Counted from the first letter of the stretch, positions 36,601 through 48,484 are shown. The stretch is 64,000 nt of DNA from Stenopsyche tienmushanensis (GCA_008973525.1 WACJ01000361.1:186001-250000); one strand, 5' to 3'. A program made the numbers and translations. Notes: generated by a model not told the origin, from the letters alone.

Positions 36601-37320
36601 TTATTTTGCTTAAATTCACAGTTTTTCACAACAGTTAGGATTTATCGAAATTATTTTAATAAAACCGAGCACATTCCCAATTCAAAGATTGACCTAGTGT
36701 GTTCCGTGTGTGCATAAATTCTATTTGTATGTCGAACCTTTGTAATTTAATATAAATCATCTACATGTGTTTAATAACCTAAAAAAAATATCCCGAGAAT
36801 GGTGTCCTGGAAACGACTCCCGACACCAAGCCAAATGTCGGTTATATTATAAATTTTGAAACGGGAGATTGCATAAAAGGATGCAGATCATTGAAACGTC
36901 ACATAAAAATATAATGCACCTCTGGCTTTATTTAAATCCTTAACAAAGCAAAAATATCTCATTTATTAGCTAACAAAATGATATTAAAATTTAAAAAAAA
37001 CATAATTTTCTGGTGACGGTTATAAATCGACTTGCATTTCAATGCAATAAATATGAACTTGTTTGATTTATCATAATCATCCGTATCAAAGTCTAAATAT
37101 TAATAAACACATATGACAATAACCTTGTTTACAATGTATATTTGTAAGTGTTAAGCGTAATTTAATATCAGCGTATGGACTTTCAACTTTTTGATATCTA
37201 TGGCTGAATATTTTATGAGTACTATTTTTGAAAGCAAATATTAAAATATATTGGTTATTTAATAAGTTATGGAATTTTATATGAATATACTATATGAGGA
37301 ATCTTCATAAGACACCCAGA
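36600..37320. other. Intergenic sequence, nothing recognised
   Basis: AT-rich with no supported gene or repeat boundary. Confidence 0.5.
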
Positions 37321-37329
37321 GAATCTGGG

Positions 37330-37970
37330 TAGTGTAGGATTCACGATTTTTCGGTCGTGCCTACCCACTAAACCTCCCCCTTGTCCTCCTCTGTCCCCCT
37401 AGTATTGTTTTCTACATTGCTTCAGGAGGACAGGTAGTCTGGCCTTAGGTGATTGGCCCTATTCTATTATTGAAAAGGCTGTTGCCCTCTGCGTCTCTCT
37501 CTTTCACTGCCCTCTCTGGCGCTCAGAATCTCTTCTACGTATTCGCGCCAAAGGTCCCAGTTCTTCTTGCTATCCACCATGCTGGGACCATGTTGTCGAC
37601 GTTGAGCTGGCTACCCCAAGTGCTTGTTTCAGCAGTTTCCTCTGGGGTGCCCAAGCCTCACAGCCAATGATGGTGTGCTCTGCGTCGTCTACCTCCGCTT
37701 GGCAAAATCTACCTCCGCCGACTTATGACCGGGATAAGTCGATGGGTCCATCTTCCCTTGCTGGACTGATCCCATCTCCGTTGCCAGGCTTCCCTTAGTT
37801 TCTGGTCATGTTCGATGCGATTTTTAGGATCTTCGTAGTCCAAGGCCCTCTTCTTTGCCTGAAGGTCCAACGGGGGTATTCCAGCGATCACCAGCACCGC
37901 GTCTTCGGACACTGTCCTATACGCTGCAGTGACTCGGAGCGCTCCTCTCGACCCTGGCGAGCTTTTTTCT
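37330..37970 (-). pseudogene. R1-clade LINE, C-terminal reverse-transcriptase tail
   Basis: The minus strand reads RGALRVTAAYRTVSEDAVLV and IAGIPPLDLQAKKRALDYED, then WQRRWDQSSKGRWTHRLIP (37961-37720). A shifted frame then gives AEVDDAEHTIIGCEAW, the H-x-C part of the terminal knuckle. These are hallmark blocks after the RT of R1 elements. In-frame stops follow. It is notably GC-richer than the neighbouring gene and ends about 280 bp before the cathepsin start. Confidence 0.8.
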
Positions 37971-38251
37971 GTTGAATATATGAATATACTGTTGCGTTTC
38001 AACCATTCGCCGTCGCCTTTATTTACTTATATTATATATTATTGTATTATTATAATTACTAAAAATAATCGTGAATTATTCCTACGCTACATTACGTTTT
38101 TTGCGCGCGGCGTTGGATCGTTGCCCGCGTCAGGGGCTAAACAAGAGCGAAGCTTCCTGCAGTCAATGTGCTAATTTGAAGCTGCGATACTTTATGTTAA
38201 TATAATTAAGCACGAAAAAATAAAATGTCTTCAATTTGCAGCTGATTAAAA

Positions 38252-40413
38252 ATGCGGGAGTTCTACATTTTAATGTTTATGGTGTGCATTTCTCCATGTC
38301 TTTCGGAGCCACATCTATTATCAGATGAATTCATCAACTCTATAAATGACATGAACACCACTTGGAAAGCCGGAAGAAACTTTCATAAAGATATTGATTA
38401 CAACTACATTAAACGGTGAATATTTGAACGTGAATTTAAAAAAAAGTTTGAACAAACCATCTATTCTATTTTGATAATACTATAAATCACTTTTAATAGA
38501 CAATAGTCTTTCATACTTTAACAAATTTAAATGTAAATTTTTATTTTGATTAGCAAAATGCATTGTTTTCATTCAAGATCCACCCCAAAAATAAGTCTCA
38601 TTGATTTTTAGATTGATGGGAGTCCATCCGAACCATAAATGGTTTAAGCTTCCAACAATACATCGCAAAGTTAGCAATGACCTCCCAGATGAATTTGACA
38701 GTCGTACTAATTGGCCAAATTGTCCAACAATCGGAGAAATCAGAGATCAGGTGCGTATTTTAGATAAATATTTTCAGATTTCATAAAAATTATCAAAATT
38801 CGAATTTTTCTAAGCATTAAAGCTCGAGGATTATAACTTTTCATCTGCTTCCCAAATTATGAATTCTCTGTCAAAATCATGTATATAATAGTTTTTAAAA
38901 TATGAATATGATATATATATTGTTTTTTAAAGGGCTCGTGCGGTGCTTGCTGGGCATTCGGTGCAGTTGAGGCAATGTCAGACAGGGCATGCATTCATTC
39001 AAAGGGCGAAATACAATTTCATTTTTCGGCCGAAGATCTTCTCACTTGTTGCAGAATATGTGGATTTGGTTGCAATGGTGGTTTTCCAGGTATTCGATAA
39101 TATTTCATATAATACAAATATTGTTACTGTGTCTTCCAAACCAAGTGTTATCGGTTTAAAATGCAAAAAAATACCAGTTGTCAATATTATATTTTCAAAC
39201 AATGTTTTTTTTAAATTACTACTAAAGTTTCTTGAATACAATTTAATAATTTTGATGGCAACATAATTTTCCATTGACATCTCGTTTTGAACTCGACGAA
39301 CTGAAAATGAAGATCTCAAAAAGATAAAGCTTTTTTTGTTATCTCGAATTTTTGAAAACACGAGTTTCAAACAGAAAACATTCTTATTGAAATCCTATTT
39401 GAGCATTAAACGTTACGCAGAAAACGTTACCCTATACATTTAAATTTATTTGTATTCCTAAACATTGAATCATCACCCGTGAACTTGCAGTATTTATTAA
39501 TAAATATTCTTATTATTTTTTTAAAATATAGGAATGGCTTGGAGACATTGGAAGACTAAGGGCTTAGTTTCAGGTGGAAATTATGGTTCAAATCAAGGTT
39601 GTCAACCATATCAAATAGAACCATGTGAACATCATGTGAATGGAACAAGACCGCCTTGCAACGGAGGTGCGATCTATTTTATTATTTTAAGCAATTTTTA
39701 TTTCATTTATTGATCTTCAGTAGCAAGAAATCTTATTGATTTCTACATTTAATAAAATAATTATTAATTAAGACTTTGAAAAAATATATTTATGCACTAA
39801 TAAAGCAATTAGGGGACGTTAAATCTCATAATAAATTATAAATGATCGTTGGTTTTTACAGATGATTCAACTCCAAAGTGTCTATCTAATTGTGAAACAG
39901 GTTATAGCATTCCTTATAACGAAGACAAGCATTTTGGAGCTAAAGTCTATAGTTTAAATAGCAATGAAAATCAAATTAAACAAGATATATACACATATGG
40001 ACCAGTAGAAGCAGCATTTACTGTATTCGAAGATTTTGTAAACTATCAATCTGGAGTTTATCAACACGTCAAAGGAAAAGAGCTCGGTAAATATAAACGA
40101 TCAAATTCAAATCTTACATAAGCAGTATCCTATAACATAGCTAGTATGAAAATATCAATCTTTTCAGATTGTAAATAAAATTTTGGTGTATCAAAAATAT
40201 TTGATTTTAGATGAATATGTGTATCTATTTTTAGGTGGGCACGCAGTAAAGATATTAGGATGGGGAGTAGAAAATGATGTTCCATATTGGATCGTTGCAA
40301 ACTCGTGGAATTATGATTGGGGTGACAACGGAATTTTCAAAATATTGCGTGGAAAAAATCATTGCGATATCGAATCAACAATTAATGCTGGAATCCCTAA
40401 AGACAGTTATTAA
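38252..40413 (+). CDS. CtsB: Cathepsin B-like cysteine protease
   Basis: Six exons (38252-38415, 38612-38750, 38933-39089, 39532-39666, 39862-40086, 40235-40413) join in phase to 332 residues, the normal length. The start follows an acceptor-like ttgcag at 38241, so a 5'-UTR intron is possible. Residues 1-18 form a signal peptide and 20-78 the propeptide. The mature enzyme starts near LPDEFD (79). The peptidase C1A catalytic set is intact: Gln101, Cys107 in [11 protein letters not shown], His276 in [11 protein letters not shown] and Asn296 in ANSW. The occluding-loop pair His187-His188 (CEHH) is kept, so dipeptidyl-carboxypeptidase activity is expected. NxT/S sites at N35 and N190 fit secretion. 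Likely lysosomal or, as in sap-feeding insects, a gut digestive protease. Borders follow GT/AG throughout. Confidence 0.95.
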
Positions 40414-40497
40414 ATTAAGTTCTGGAAGTTTTTTTTAGAAATATTTTAACAATCTACAGACTTCTGAATATATTTTTGTAGTTCTTTTGAATGTATT

Positions 40498-40503
40498 AAT
40501 AAA
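40498..40503 (+). terminator. Polyadenylation signal of the cathepsin B gene
   Basis: AATAAA lies 85 bp after the stop codon, an ordinary distance. Confidence 0.6.
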
Positions 40504-40793
40504 TTTCATCAAAGAAAACTGAAAAGGTTTTAAATATTTATTATGTGCCTGTAGTTCATTCCTTTTGAAAAAATACTTTCTCCGTGATGCCATATGAATT
40601 ATAGCAATTATAAAATGGATGAAAAAGTTTGCTTGAAAAATGTATCTAAAATATATTTTTTACACTTCTGTTGTTGCTAATTTATTATTAACCTTTTCGT
40701 TAGTGAGCAAATTTAAAATCGATGAAGTCATTGATGTCATAATCGCTTTACACCGATTACTTTCTGTCAGCTCCTAATCAGCGTAAGACAATC

Positions 40794-41200
40794 TTCAATT
40801 CGAGGCAGAGTCAATTGTAAATGAACACTTGATAGTGCATACAAGACCACTTCATTTCTTTACATAAACAATGCACAAAAAGTCGATTCAAGTGCTCCTC
40901 CTTTAGAAGGAAATGATAATTGGACAAAGACTCATTCAACACGCAGCGACGAACAGCAAGCAGTTAAATAAACAAACACTCTCGATAACACACAATATTT
41001 GGTCGTTTCTTTGCATAAAAAAAATAACACACTTGAAATCGAAATCATCATAAGTGGATAAATTTGGGCTTAACGATCTATACAATCATGAGATGCATAC
41101 GAGAAAGCTCTTCGTCTCAGTCTCCTGAACTGCGCTAAGTTCTCTCTGTCTCTGTCCGCCTCGGAGCTTCAATGCACAAGAGTGCTCTTTCTGAATAGTG
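40794..41200 (+). repeat. Dispersed repeat, copy 1 of an inverted pair
   Basis: The sequence from ttcgaggcagagtcaattgt to gtgctctttctgaatagtg is repeated in reverse complement at 43828-44077. This copy carries about 140 extra bp near 40905-41045. It is non-coding. Confidence 0.7.
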
Positions 41201-41361
41201 AAGGTCATATCGAAGACCCTTCGATAATACTCCTTAAAAGGTTAAGAAGACCCGAAAGTTTAGTAGAAACGTTCAAATCTATTAATAACAAAATTTAATA
41301 TGCATCATTACAAAATATAATTCCGTTCGTTATTAAACACAATCTTTTGATCCCTTTATAG

Positions 41362-42192
41362 CAGTGTTTCCTTACCTTTTTAGCCTCGTTACCCCTATAA
41401 CCTATCAGGGAAACTGATTTTACCCCCCTTTAAAATTTTGTTGAAGAAAACAACATATATAATACATACAAATAGCCTTTATTTATCATGAAATTGCACA
41501 AACCTATAGGAAATTACTTTTTACTTTACTTAGTTAGGTTTAGTTTCACCCAACGCACATTCTTAGAGCTATCAGCTATAATAGGATATTCAGCACCTAC
41601 TTTTCACCAAAATGTACAGAAGTCATAGTTTTGAAATTCTACTTCTTTGAAAATGCTATTCTAGAGTAGTCTGAGAAATTCTACTTTGGCTGACATATCT
41701 TCGTCTTTAAAAATTTCATCAGCCAACTCCTTGTGAACATTCTCGAAATGTTCTTTAAGTTTACTTGGTTTCATGCTCTCTGTACCAAGAACTTTATTAC
41801 ATATAACACACTGAGGCTTTTCCATATTCCTGTCAACAATATTCGTCAAACCCTATTGTAGAAATGCTTCTTTATACAAGCGTTTTTTTCCAGAAGCAGA
41901 AGTCATTTCACTTAAAATACTGTCACAGATGCGAAACGTGCAAATTAGTGCTCGAGTAAATTGAAACTGTATCGTCTTCGTCCATTGTCTCTTCATCCCT
42001 CTCCTTGCGAGAAAGATTACTAGAAAGGCATTAGAACACAGTGAGAGACTTCTTGGAAGAGAGTGCAAGCCATATGACGCTCGTGTCATTTTATTATTAT
42101 ATCTTCATACTAAAAATGAATATTGTCATTACCCCCACCGAAAAGCCGTTTTACCCCTCGGGGGGTAATTCCCCCCAGGTTAGGAACCACTG
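41362..42192 (-). mobile_element. Short hAT transposon with perfect 8-bp target duplication
   Basis: The ends are cagtgtttccttacc and, reversed, cagtggttcctaacc. Both are flanked by ctttatag (41354-41361 and 42193-42200), the 8-bp duplication expected of hAT elements. On the minus strand at about 41900-41700 the frame reads KKRLYKEAFLQ, a stop, then GLTNIVDRNMEKPQCVICNK and KLKEHFENVHKE. This is a BED-type zinc finger (C-x2-C...H-x4-H) as in ZBED5-like hAT proteins. The catalytic domain is deleted, leaving 831 bp. Intact duplications suggest a fairly recent insertion. Confidence 0.9.
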
Positions 42193-43049
42193 CTTTATAG
42201 TAAAAAAATAGAAGTAAAAAATCATTGTAAATGCATTTCTACTTCAGCTGCATTTCTGAATCGTTTTTCTCTCGAGCTGTGCTCCATGGACCTGAAAAGG
42301 TGGAAATATGTCAGAACGAATTTCAGTGAATAAGAACACTTCCCAGTATAATTTCCGTATTTTATAGAGTGTCTACTTTCTGTTGAATATATTATTTTAC
42401 GGAAGTTTCTATTTACATTTTTAATGCAAAATTTCTAATTTTCGACTGCATAGTAGTGTATGGGGATCTCAGTCTTTGCGATTTTTCTTCGATTGTTTGC
42501 ATGAAACTGAATTAAGAATTTTAGTGCATCGTTATCGAAATTCGAAGGTCCTCCTATTCTCGCAAGCTTCTATTGACAGATTTAAATGTCTGAAACTGAT
42601 ATTAGCATCTGTAGACTGTTATCACTTCATCATAAAAACTTTTGAGTGTTTTAGGTTTTTTTTCTCGGAATTCCAAACCCAAATTAAAAGCAGTATAAAA
42701 TATCGGATGTGTTTCATTTTCGTTTTTTCATCATCAATCATTTTAAGCTTGAATTCTTGCTTCCGAAAAATTAAATACAGAGATGATACAGTGAGGGTCT
42801 CCCGCCTAAAAAATCCTATTTAAATAATCCTTATTTAACCATATTTGACAGGCAATATAGTATCGTCATAAGAAAATAATCAATTCTTAAAGAATCATAA
42901 TTTAAATACTTTTATTTGATTTTTTTGTGCTGTTGTACGTATGATATTTAACTAAAGCTTATTCATTATTAATAAAATACATGCATGAAAATCTCATGCA
43001 ATAGAAGCGAAATTTCTTAGTTTATAGAAAAAGTTTCTTTTATGCACTG

Positions 43050-43610
43050 CTCTTTTTTGATTTTGTAACGGACATAAAATGTGCAAACGAAAGAGAAATG
43101 TCAAATTCTAAATTCTTTAAACAAATAACTTACAACATTTTTGAACTTAGTTTGTTTGTTTTTATTTATTTACATATTTAGTTTAATTTAAATTCTCTAG
43201 ATTATACCCTTTACAATGATATGCTACATGTCATACAAATCATTCAATAAGTCGTTATATTGAAAGAGGTATTAATTTGCCAGGTTCAGGTTTAAGAAAA
43301 TACTTTTTTATGCTTTTATTAAATTTATTTGCAAAATTTTTTCAAATTGGCCACCTTTGCTTCGTATGCACGCACAACTCATTTTTCTTATTTCTGTAGT
43401 TATCTGAAGTAGCATTTTCTCTTTCATTTTTGCAAAGGTGGCGATTAGTCTTTCAACTATGATTTATTTTGTGGGTACCTCTGTCGTGTAATTAATTATT
43501 TTGCGGCCCTATTTCGTGGCTTGCACAGTCTCCATACCTGACACCACTGGATTTCTTTGTCTGGGGACGTGTCGTATTAGGTGGCTCGCACTGATGCTTG
43601 TCGGCTTGCT
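43050..43610 (+). mobile_element. Partial copy of the 47616-type TIR element
   Basis: It matches the middle and right part of that element (cattcaataagtcgttat, ctgaagtagcattttctc, gacaccactggatttctttg). The + strand word translates as SPYLTPLDFFVWGR, the third-Asp region of a Tc1/mariner-like transposase. No TIR is preserved. Confidence 0.55.
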
Positions 43611-43827
43611 ACTGGTGTAATGGTTGTTTTATATTACGTTTAGACTCACACACACTTAGTAAAGGCGACGCGGCGCATGCGTGTAGCGCGTTTATGATGT
43701 ATGCGGCGGAGTTGGAAAATCTAAAAACGATTCTCCTTATCTTTTTGACTAACTGTATTTTAAAAATCATACGTGTTATTAACCCCCAAAGGAGAACTAT
43801 CCCAGGGACTGGGACCCCCCCCTCCTC

Positions 43828-44077
43828 CACTATTCAGAATGAGCACTTTTGTACATTGAGCTCGGCGACAGACAGAGACAGAAAGAGAATATAGCGCAGT
43901 TTGGGAAACAGAGACGGAGAGTTTCCTCGCATACATCGCACGATTGTATAGATCGTTATCCCAAATTTATCGACTAATAATGAATCGATTTCTTGTGTAT
44001 TGTTAATGTAAAAAAATGACGTGGTCTTATATGCTATCAACAGTGTTTATTTACAATTGACTCTGCCTCGAATTGAA
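43828..44077 (-). repeat. Dispersed repeat, copy 2 of the inverted pair
   Basis: This is the reverse complement of 40794-41200 lacking the internal 140 bp. The two copies face each other across 2.6 kb that includes the hAT element. Confidence 0.7.
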
Positions 44078-44521
44078 TATTTAGATAATTTATTTTTTTC
44101 AGGAAACTTTTTGCGGCCATAAAATCTATGCATGTAATTTACAGAAAATGTTCATATGTGTAGCTATTTTAATGCATGAAAAATCATGCCACTGCTAACA
44201 AGAGCTAAAATGGAAACAGAATAGAAAAATCTGTCTATAAATACTTCCATACGTGTGATGTTTATAGTAGAAGGAAAATTCACACTGCAAAATTTCAAAA
44301 ATAAAAAGGATAGGGTTGCCGTGCGTCACTTCAGAACGGTCCTTTAGTTAACGTTGAAAACAAATTCCAACGACAATAAGGGTGATATGAGTCTCTTAAT
44401 TATTATAATAATCGCCTGTTTTAACTGCCCTAACGATCGAGCTTTTTGAAAGCATGACTCAATAGCACTTCTAATGACGATATGAGTAACGTCCATATCT
44501 TGATTTGCCTAACAACTAGAC

Positions 44522-44723
44522 CAGTGATCGGCAACCTTTTGAGAGACTGGGTAAAAGTCTCTATAATAAATGGGTAAAAATTGCAAAAAAAATAACAATT
44601 TTTATTAAAAATTGACCTTCAGTTTTTCAGTAAATAAAAAAATATTCTATTTTCTTGGTTGGTGATTCTAAATGTCGTAGTGGGTAATTCAATTACCCGC
44701 CGGTAGTAGTTTGCCGACTACTG
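44522..44723. mobile_element. 202-bp hAT MITE with perfect 8-bp target duplication
   Basis: The ends cagtgatcggcaacc and, reversed, cagtagtcggcaaac are flanked by aactagac on both sides (44514-44521 and 44724-44731). The interior is AT-rich and non-coding. Perfect duplications indicate an unrearranged insertion. Confidence 0.9.
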
Positions 44724-44759
44724 AACTAGACAATGGAGTTTAAGAAAGCTGACTACACG

Positions 44760-45029
44760 TGTAAGATAAGGGATGCGTCAAATATCAATCGTCAAATAGA
44801 AAAGTCAAATATAAAAGAGGTACAACTCGCCATAGAGTTCTGTTTTAGAATTATGTTTTTAAGTTCATATGTTTAGTCTAAGTCTTCAGTTTTAAGTTTA
44901 ATTTTTTAAGCTGCAACCATCGTCCATCATGAGTCATCTACGCATCGTAACCGCATCCAAATTGGATCAAATAAATACGTTGAACAGAAGAAGATGCATT
45001 TATTATCGTCTAGGGGCGTCCACGTTACA
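44760..45029 (+). mobile_element. Candidate solo LTR
   Basis: The 270-bp segment starts tgtaagataag and ends cacgttaca, giving inverted TGTAA/TTACA tips. It contains a TATA box (tataaaag, 44810-44817) followed by a likely start region, and AATAAA at 44970-44975. That is the U3-R-U5 order of an LTR. No matching target duplication is visible with these limits, and no internal retroelement genes or second copy are present. The alternative is an unrelated promoter-like fragment. Confidence 0.4.
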
Positions 45030-45706
45030 ATTAATTCCAAAACAAAACATAATTCTGAATATCATATAATTTTTTAGGTAAATTGCGAAACGTTCGTTCG
45101 CGTGACTTTGATTGATTTTGTCAATACATGTCTGATCATATATAAATAACTAACTAAACAACTAGTCTCGTTATATGCGTCGTGCTGACAGAAATAACAA
45201 GGTTTTACTGTGCATAATTTTAAAAATGGCAATCGTACATAGGTCACTTTATAACAGTATATTTCCCCCAAAACTAATATCCCGTGCGATTGGCGGAATA
45301 GAAAAGGGCGGATATATTTCCCCCACCACAGACGTTATAAGCCACTCCTTCTTAGATGCTGTCTTACTCGGAAAATGGCTCGATGCAGAGAAGACTGAGT
45401 GCCGAACTTGCCCTTAGAACGAAGGGTTGCATATTTCAACTAAATATACGACACACCACTAAATAATAAAGCGCTAGTGTTGTAGCAAAATTAATACGAA
45501 GAAAACCAACGAAAATCGCGATATTTTGAGATCTATTAAAATGTTTTACTACTTTTATAATATGCAAATTTTCTCTGCGTAAGTGTCGAAAAATTTAAGG
45601 ATTTCCAATTTAAGGTGAGTTCATTATTCATTCAATATATACCTAAATTAATTACAAATTGAACAATTTGCTTGTGTAAAACTAATAAGCTATTCCTAAT
45701 TATCAA

Positions 45707-45760
45707 GCCATTGATATGGTCTACAATTGATGTTATTCAATTATAGACCATATCAATGGC
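45707..45760. repeat. 24-bp near-perfect hairpin with 6-nt loop
   Basis: The arms 45707-45730 and 45737-45760 are complementary at 23 of 24 positions. The arm begins gccattgatatggtctac and the loop is tgttat. The length is in the range of small-RNA precursors or MITE tips. It has no coding context. Confidence 0.75.
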
Positions 45761-46642
45761 ATCCTAAATCATAATACACTATCGCTTCTATAAATCCTGT
45801 TTATAGTTGATTGTAATATTGCTCAAAATTTTACTGAAATCGATATATAATTTTTATTCTTACAATATCAAATATGTTTATCTGCGAATAGAAGAACCTT
45901 AAATATTCAACATAGATACCTGACAATATGAAGCTTGAGTATCTATGATTATATTACATCCTGTATATGAACGCATTTTAAACTTATCCAATGGTTTAAA
46001 AACGTTGATTGAAAATGCTTGATACAAAATAATTAAAGCATAAAGAATATTAATCCGCTGATAATATCAAATATCAATGAATTTTCGGATGTAGTTTGTC
46101 AATCAATTTCATGATAAAATATTCGATTAAACTGCGTCATTGCCGTTATTCATTTTCAAGAAAGTGGAATGTTTACGTCAGTTTATTACATCATTCAAAA
46201 ATAATAATGATAAAATGTGATTATGTTGCACTAAATGCTTGTGAGTCATACTATTATTTATTTGAATAATACCGACAGCATTGGAAAACTCGAAAGTAGC
46301 ATAGAATTTTCGAATCGGGAAAGATTTGAAATAGAGTGCAGAAAAACATTAGTTTCATTCATCGCATAATGAAAAATAGAGCCCCCACGAGATTCAAAAC
46401 GTGTATTAAAACAATATCTGTTCGGATTACGATTTGAACCGTAAAACGTTTTGATAGTAAAATTTTTCATTCACCCTTCTTAAACAGAACGAAACAATTA
46501 ATACGATATTTTTTTTAAAGATGAACTCACTTCGATCTTAGTCAAAAAATATTGCTTAATATAATTTTACAGAAACATAATATTTATCTGTAGTAATTGG
46601 ATCACATCTTAAGTATATGAATGATCGATCAATCGTTTTAAG

Positions 46643-47434
46643 CAGAGCTTCGAACCGACACTGAAGCGATAAAAAGATTATTTTTGCCGGAACATAGATC
46701 AGAAATGAACCGGTTCGGAAATAGTGGTTTTATCGGTTCGGTATACGCCTTACGCGAAAGAGAGTTTGACTTTTGTGTTAATATAAAGTGTGTCTTTCTC
46801 CATGCTTACATAGAATTTGTTTGATTAGAATCATCTGATAATACTATATCTTTACTCTTTGTTCGTCCTGTTAATTGTACTGTTAAAACAAAATTTCAAA
46901 GGATCAGATAATATTGTTATAAACTTAAATTCCAGCTTTTAATAACGAGCCATTATTAACTTTTCTTATATTTCCAATTCTTATATTCCAAAACTTCAAG
47001 GATTCAAGAAATTGTTTAAAGAAAATGCTCATGAAAAACTGAGCTGTTCTGTCTGGATGGCGTGTAAAATCGTAACAGAAAATCGCAAATATCGAGGGCC
47101 GAATGACAAAAACTGGAAAACTAAACGAAGTTCAATTTTTATAACCCCTACGTAGAAGCAAAAATAGAAAAAAATACATTTAAAAATCATCATTAATAAA
47201 AGATAATAAAATTGGCAATATTATTCATGTTGAATGCTTATTATAAAAGAAGTAATAAAATATAATAAATTGTGCTAGAAAGGTTTTTAATACAATTAAA
47301 AACGTTTAAAAAAATCAAAAATGAATCTTCCCGACTTGAACCTAAAACCGTTATAACCCGTAATCGAACCGATAAACTTATTTGGAAGTGAAACGGAACG
47401 AAAACCGAAACGAAAAAAACTGTTCGAAGCCTTG
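46643..47434. mobile_element. hAT-like non-autonomous element
   Basis: The left end cagagcttcgaacc pairs with the reversed right end caaggcttcgaaca. Flanks gttttaag (46635-46642) and attttaag (47435-47442) agree at 7 of 8 positions, suggesting an 8-bp duplication. The interior (taattgtactgttaaaac, ccagcttttaataac) recurs in the Lmx1 intron at 51790-52400. However, ttttaagacc also follows that second copy, which weakens the duplication reading. Confidence 0.5.
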
Positions 47435-47615
47435 ATTTTAAGACCTTTTCGGCACTGTAAGAAAGAAGAGATGGCAGTGGAAATTTTATTAAGTAAAATG
47501 AAGCGTTCTTCTTATCCACAAAATATTATAAATATGTGGTTAAATTATTAACTGTAAACATTATCAAACTCATATACGTAATATAAATAGTTATTATCAT
47601 TTAGTGCTTGTGTTA

Positions 47616-48484
47616 TACAGGGATCACATGGTTCGCCAATTTTTTTTGGAGGTTAGAAAGATATTTTGCTACGTTTCACAAATAGGCCTCATGTCTTAGG
47701 TGTCACGGTTGTCAAATTTTTTTTTTTTTTTTGAGAAAATATCCAAAATGTCACTGTTAAATCGTCATAACTTTTTAATATGTGGTCGTAATAGCACGAA
47801 ATAACTGTTTTTGTATTTTGCAATGCATTTTTGATCTAAATAAATCATTATTTTATGCAATTAATAAAAAAAAAATATAGTTCTGATCTTCCAAAGTCAC
47901 ATAAAATGTGCCAACGACTCTCACTCGTTGACACATTTCAATTTTTATTTTAACAAAAAACTAACAATTATATTGAACTTAGTTTAGTTTTAAAAAGTTC
48001 TCTGGAAACTTTTTACTACCAATTATCCAACGATATGCTTTATATCATACAAATCATTCAATAAGTCGTTAAGCTTGAAGAAGTACCAGTTTGCCAGGGT
48101 CAGGGTTAAGGAAATACTATTTATCCTTATGATCTTTTCATTAAATTTATTTACAAATTTTGATCAAACTGGTCATCTCTGCTTTGTATGCACACATGAC
48201 ACCTTTTTCTTGTTTCAGCTGTAGTTGTCTGAAGTAGCATTTCCTCTTTTTTCTTGCAAAGGCGGTGCTTATTCCTTCAATTAAAGCTTCTTTTGTAAGC
48301 ATCCCTATCGTGTAAATTAGTTATTTTGGCGGCCTTATTTCGTCTCCAGATCTGACACTACTGGATTTCTTTGTCTAGGGTCGTGCAAAAAAATAATTTA
48401 CATGATATCTTCAGGGCCTATGTGTGAAGCAAACGTAGTAACTCCCAAAAAAAAATTGTCTGTCCATGTACAAAACAACCTGTA
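47616..48484 (+). mobile_element. TIR DNA transposon relic just upstream of Lmx1
   Basis: Inverted ends of about 70 bp (left ggttcgccaattttttttgg with gctacgtttcac; right, reversed, ggacagacaatttttttttg with ctacgtttg) are flanked by TA. The + strand near 48330-48390 reads SPDLTLLDFFV, a Tc1/mariner-like third-Asp block. A minus-strand piece (EALIEGISTAFAKKKEEML) resembles the following C-terminal part, so the interior is scrambled. Related copies lie at 35875 and 43050. It ends 171 bp before the Lmx1 ATG. Confidence 0.65.

Noticed and set aside
37990..38170. GC-richer patch before the cathepsin B start resembling an LTR or promoter island
   Set aside because: Starts tgttgcg but no matching end or target duplication; could equally be the 5' UTR or promoter of the gene.
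38943..39370. Open frames of 107 and 123 codons on both strands
   Set aside because: They read through a cathepsin B exon in the wrong frame and into its intron.
42476..42823. 115-codon + strand open frame between cathepsin B and Lmx1
   Set aside because: Phe/Ser-rich, no motif, no splice context and no similarity I recognise.
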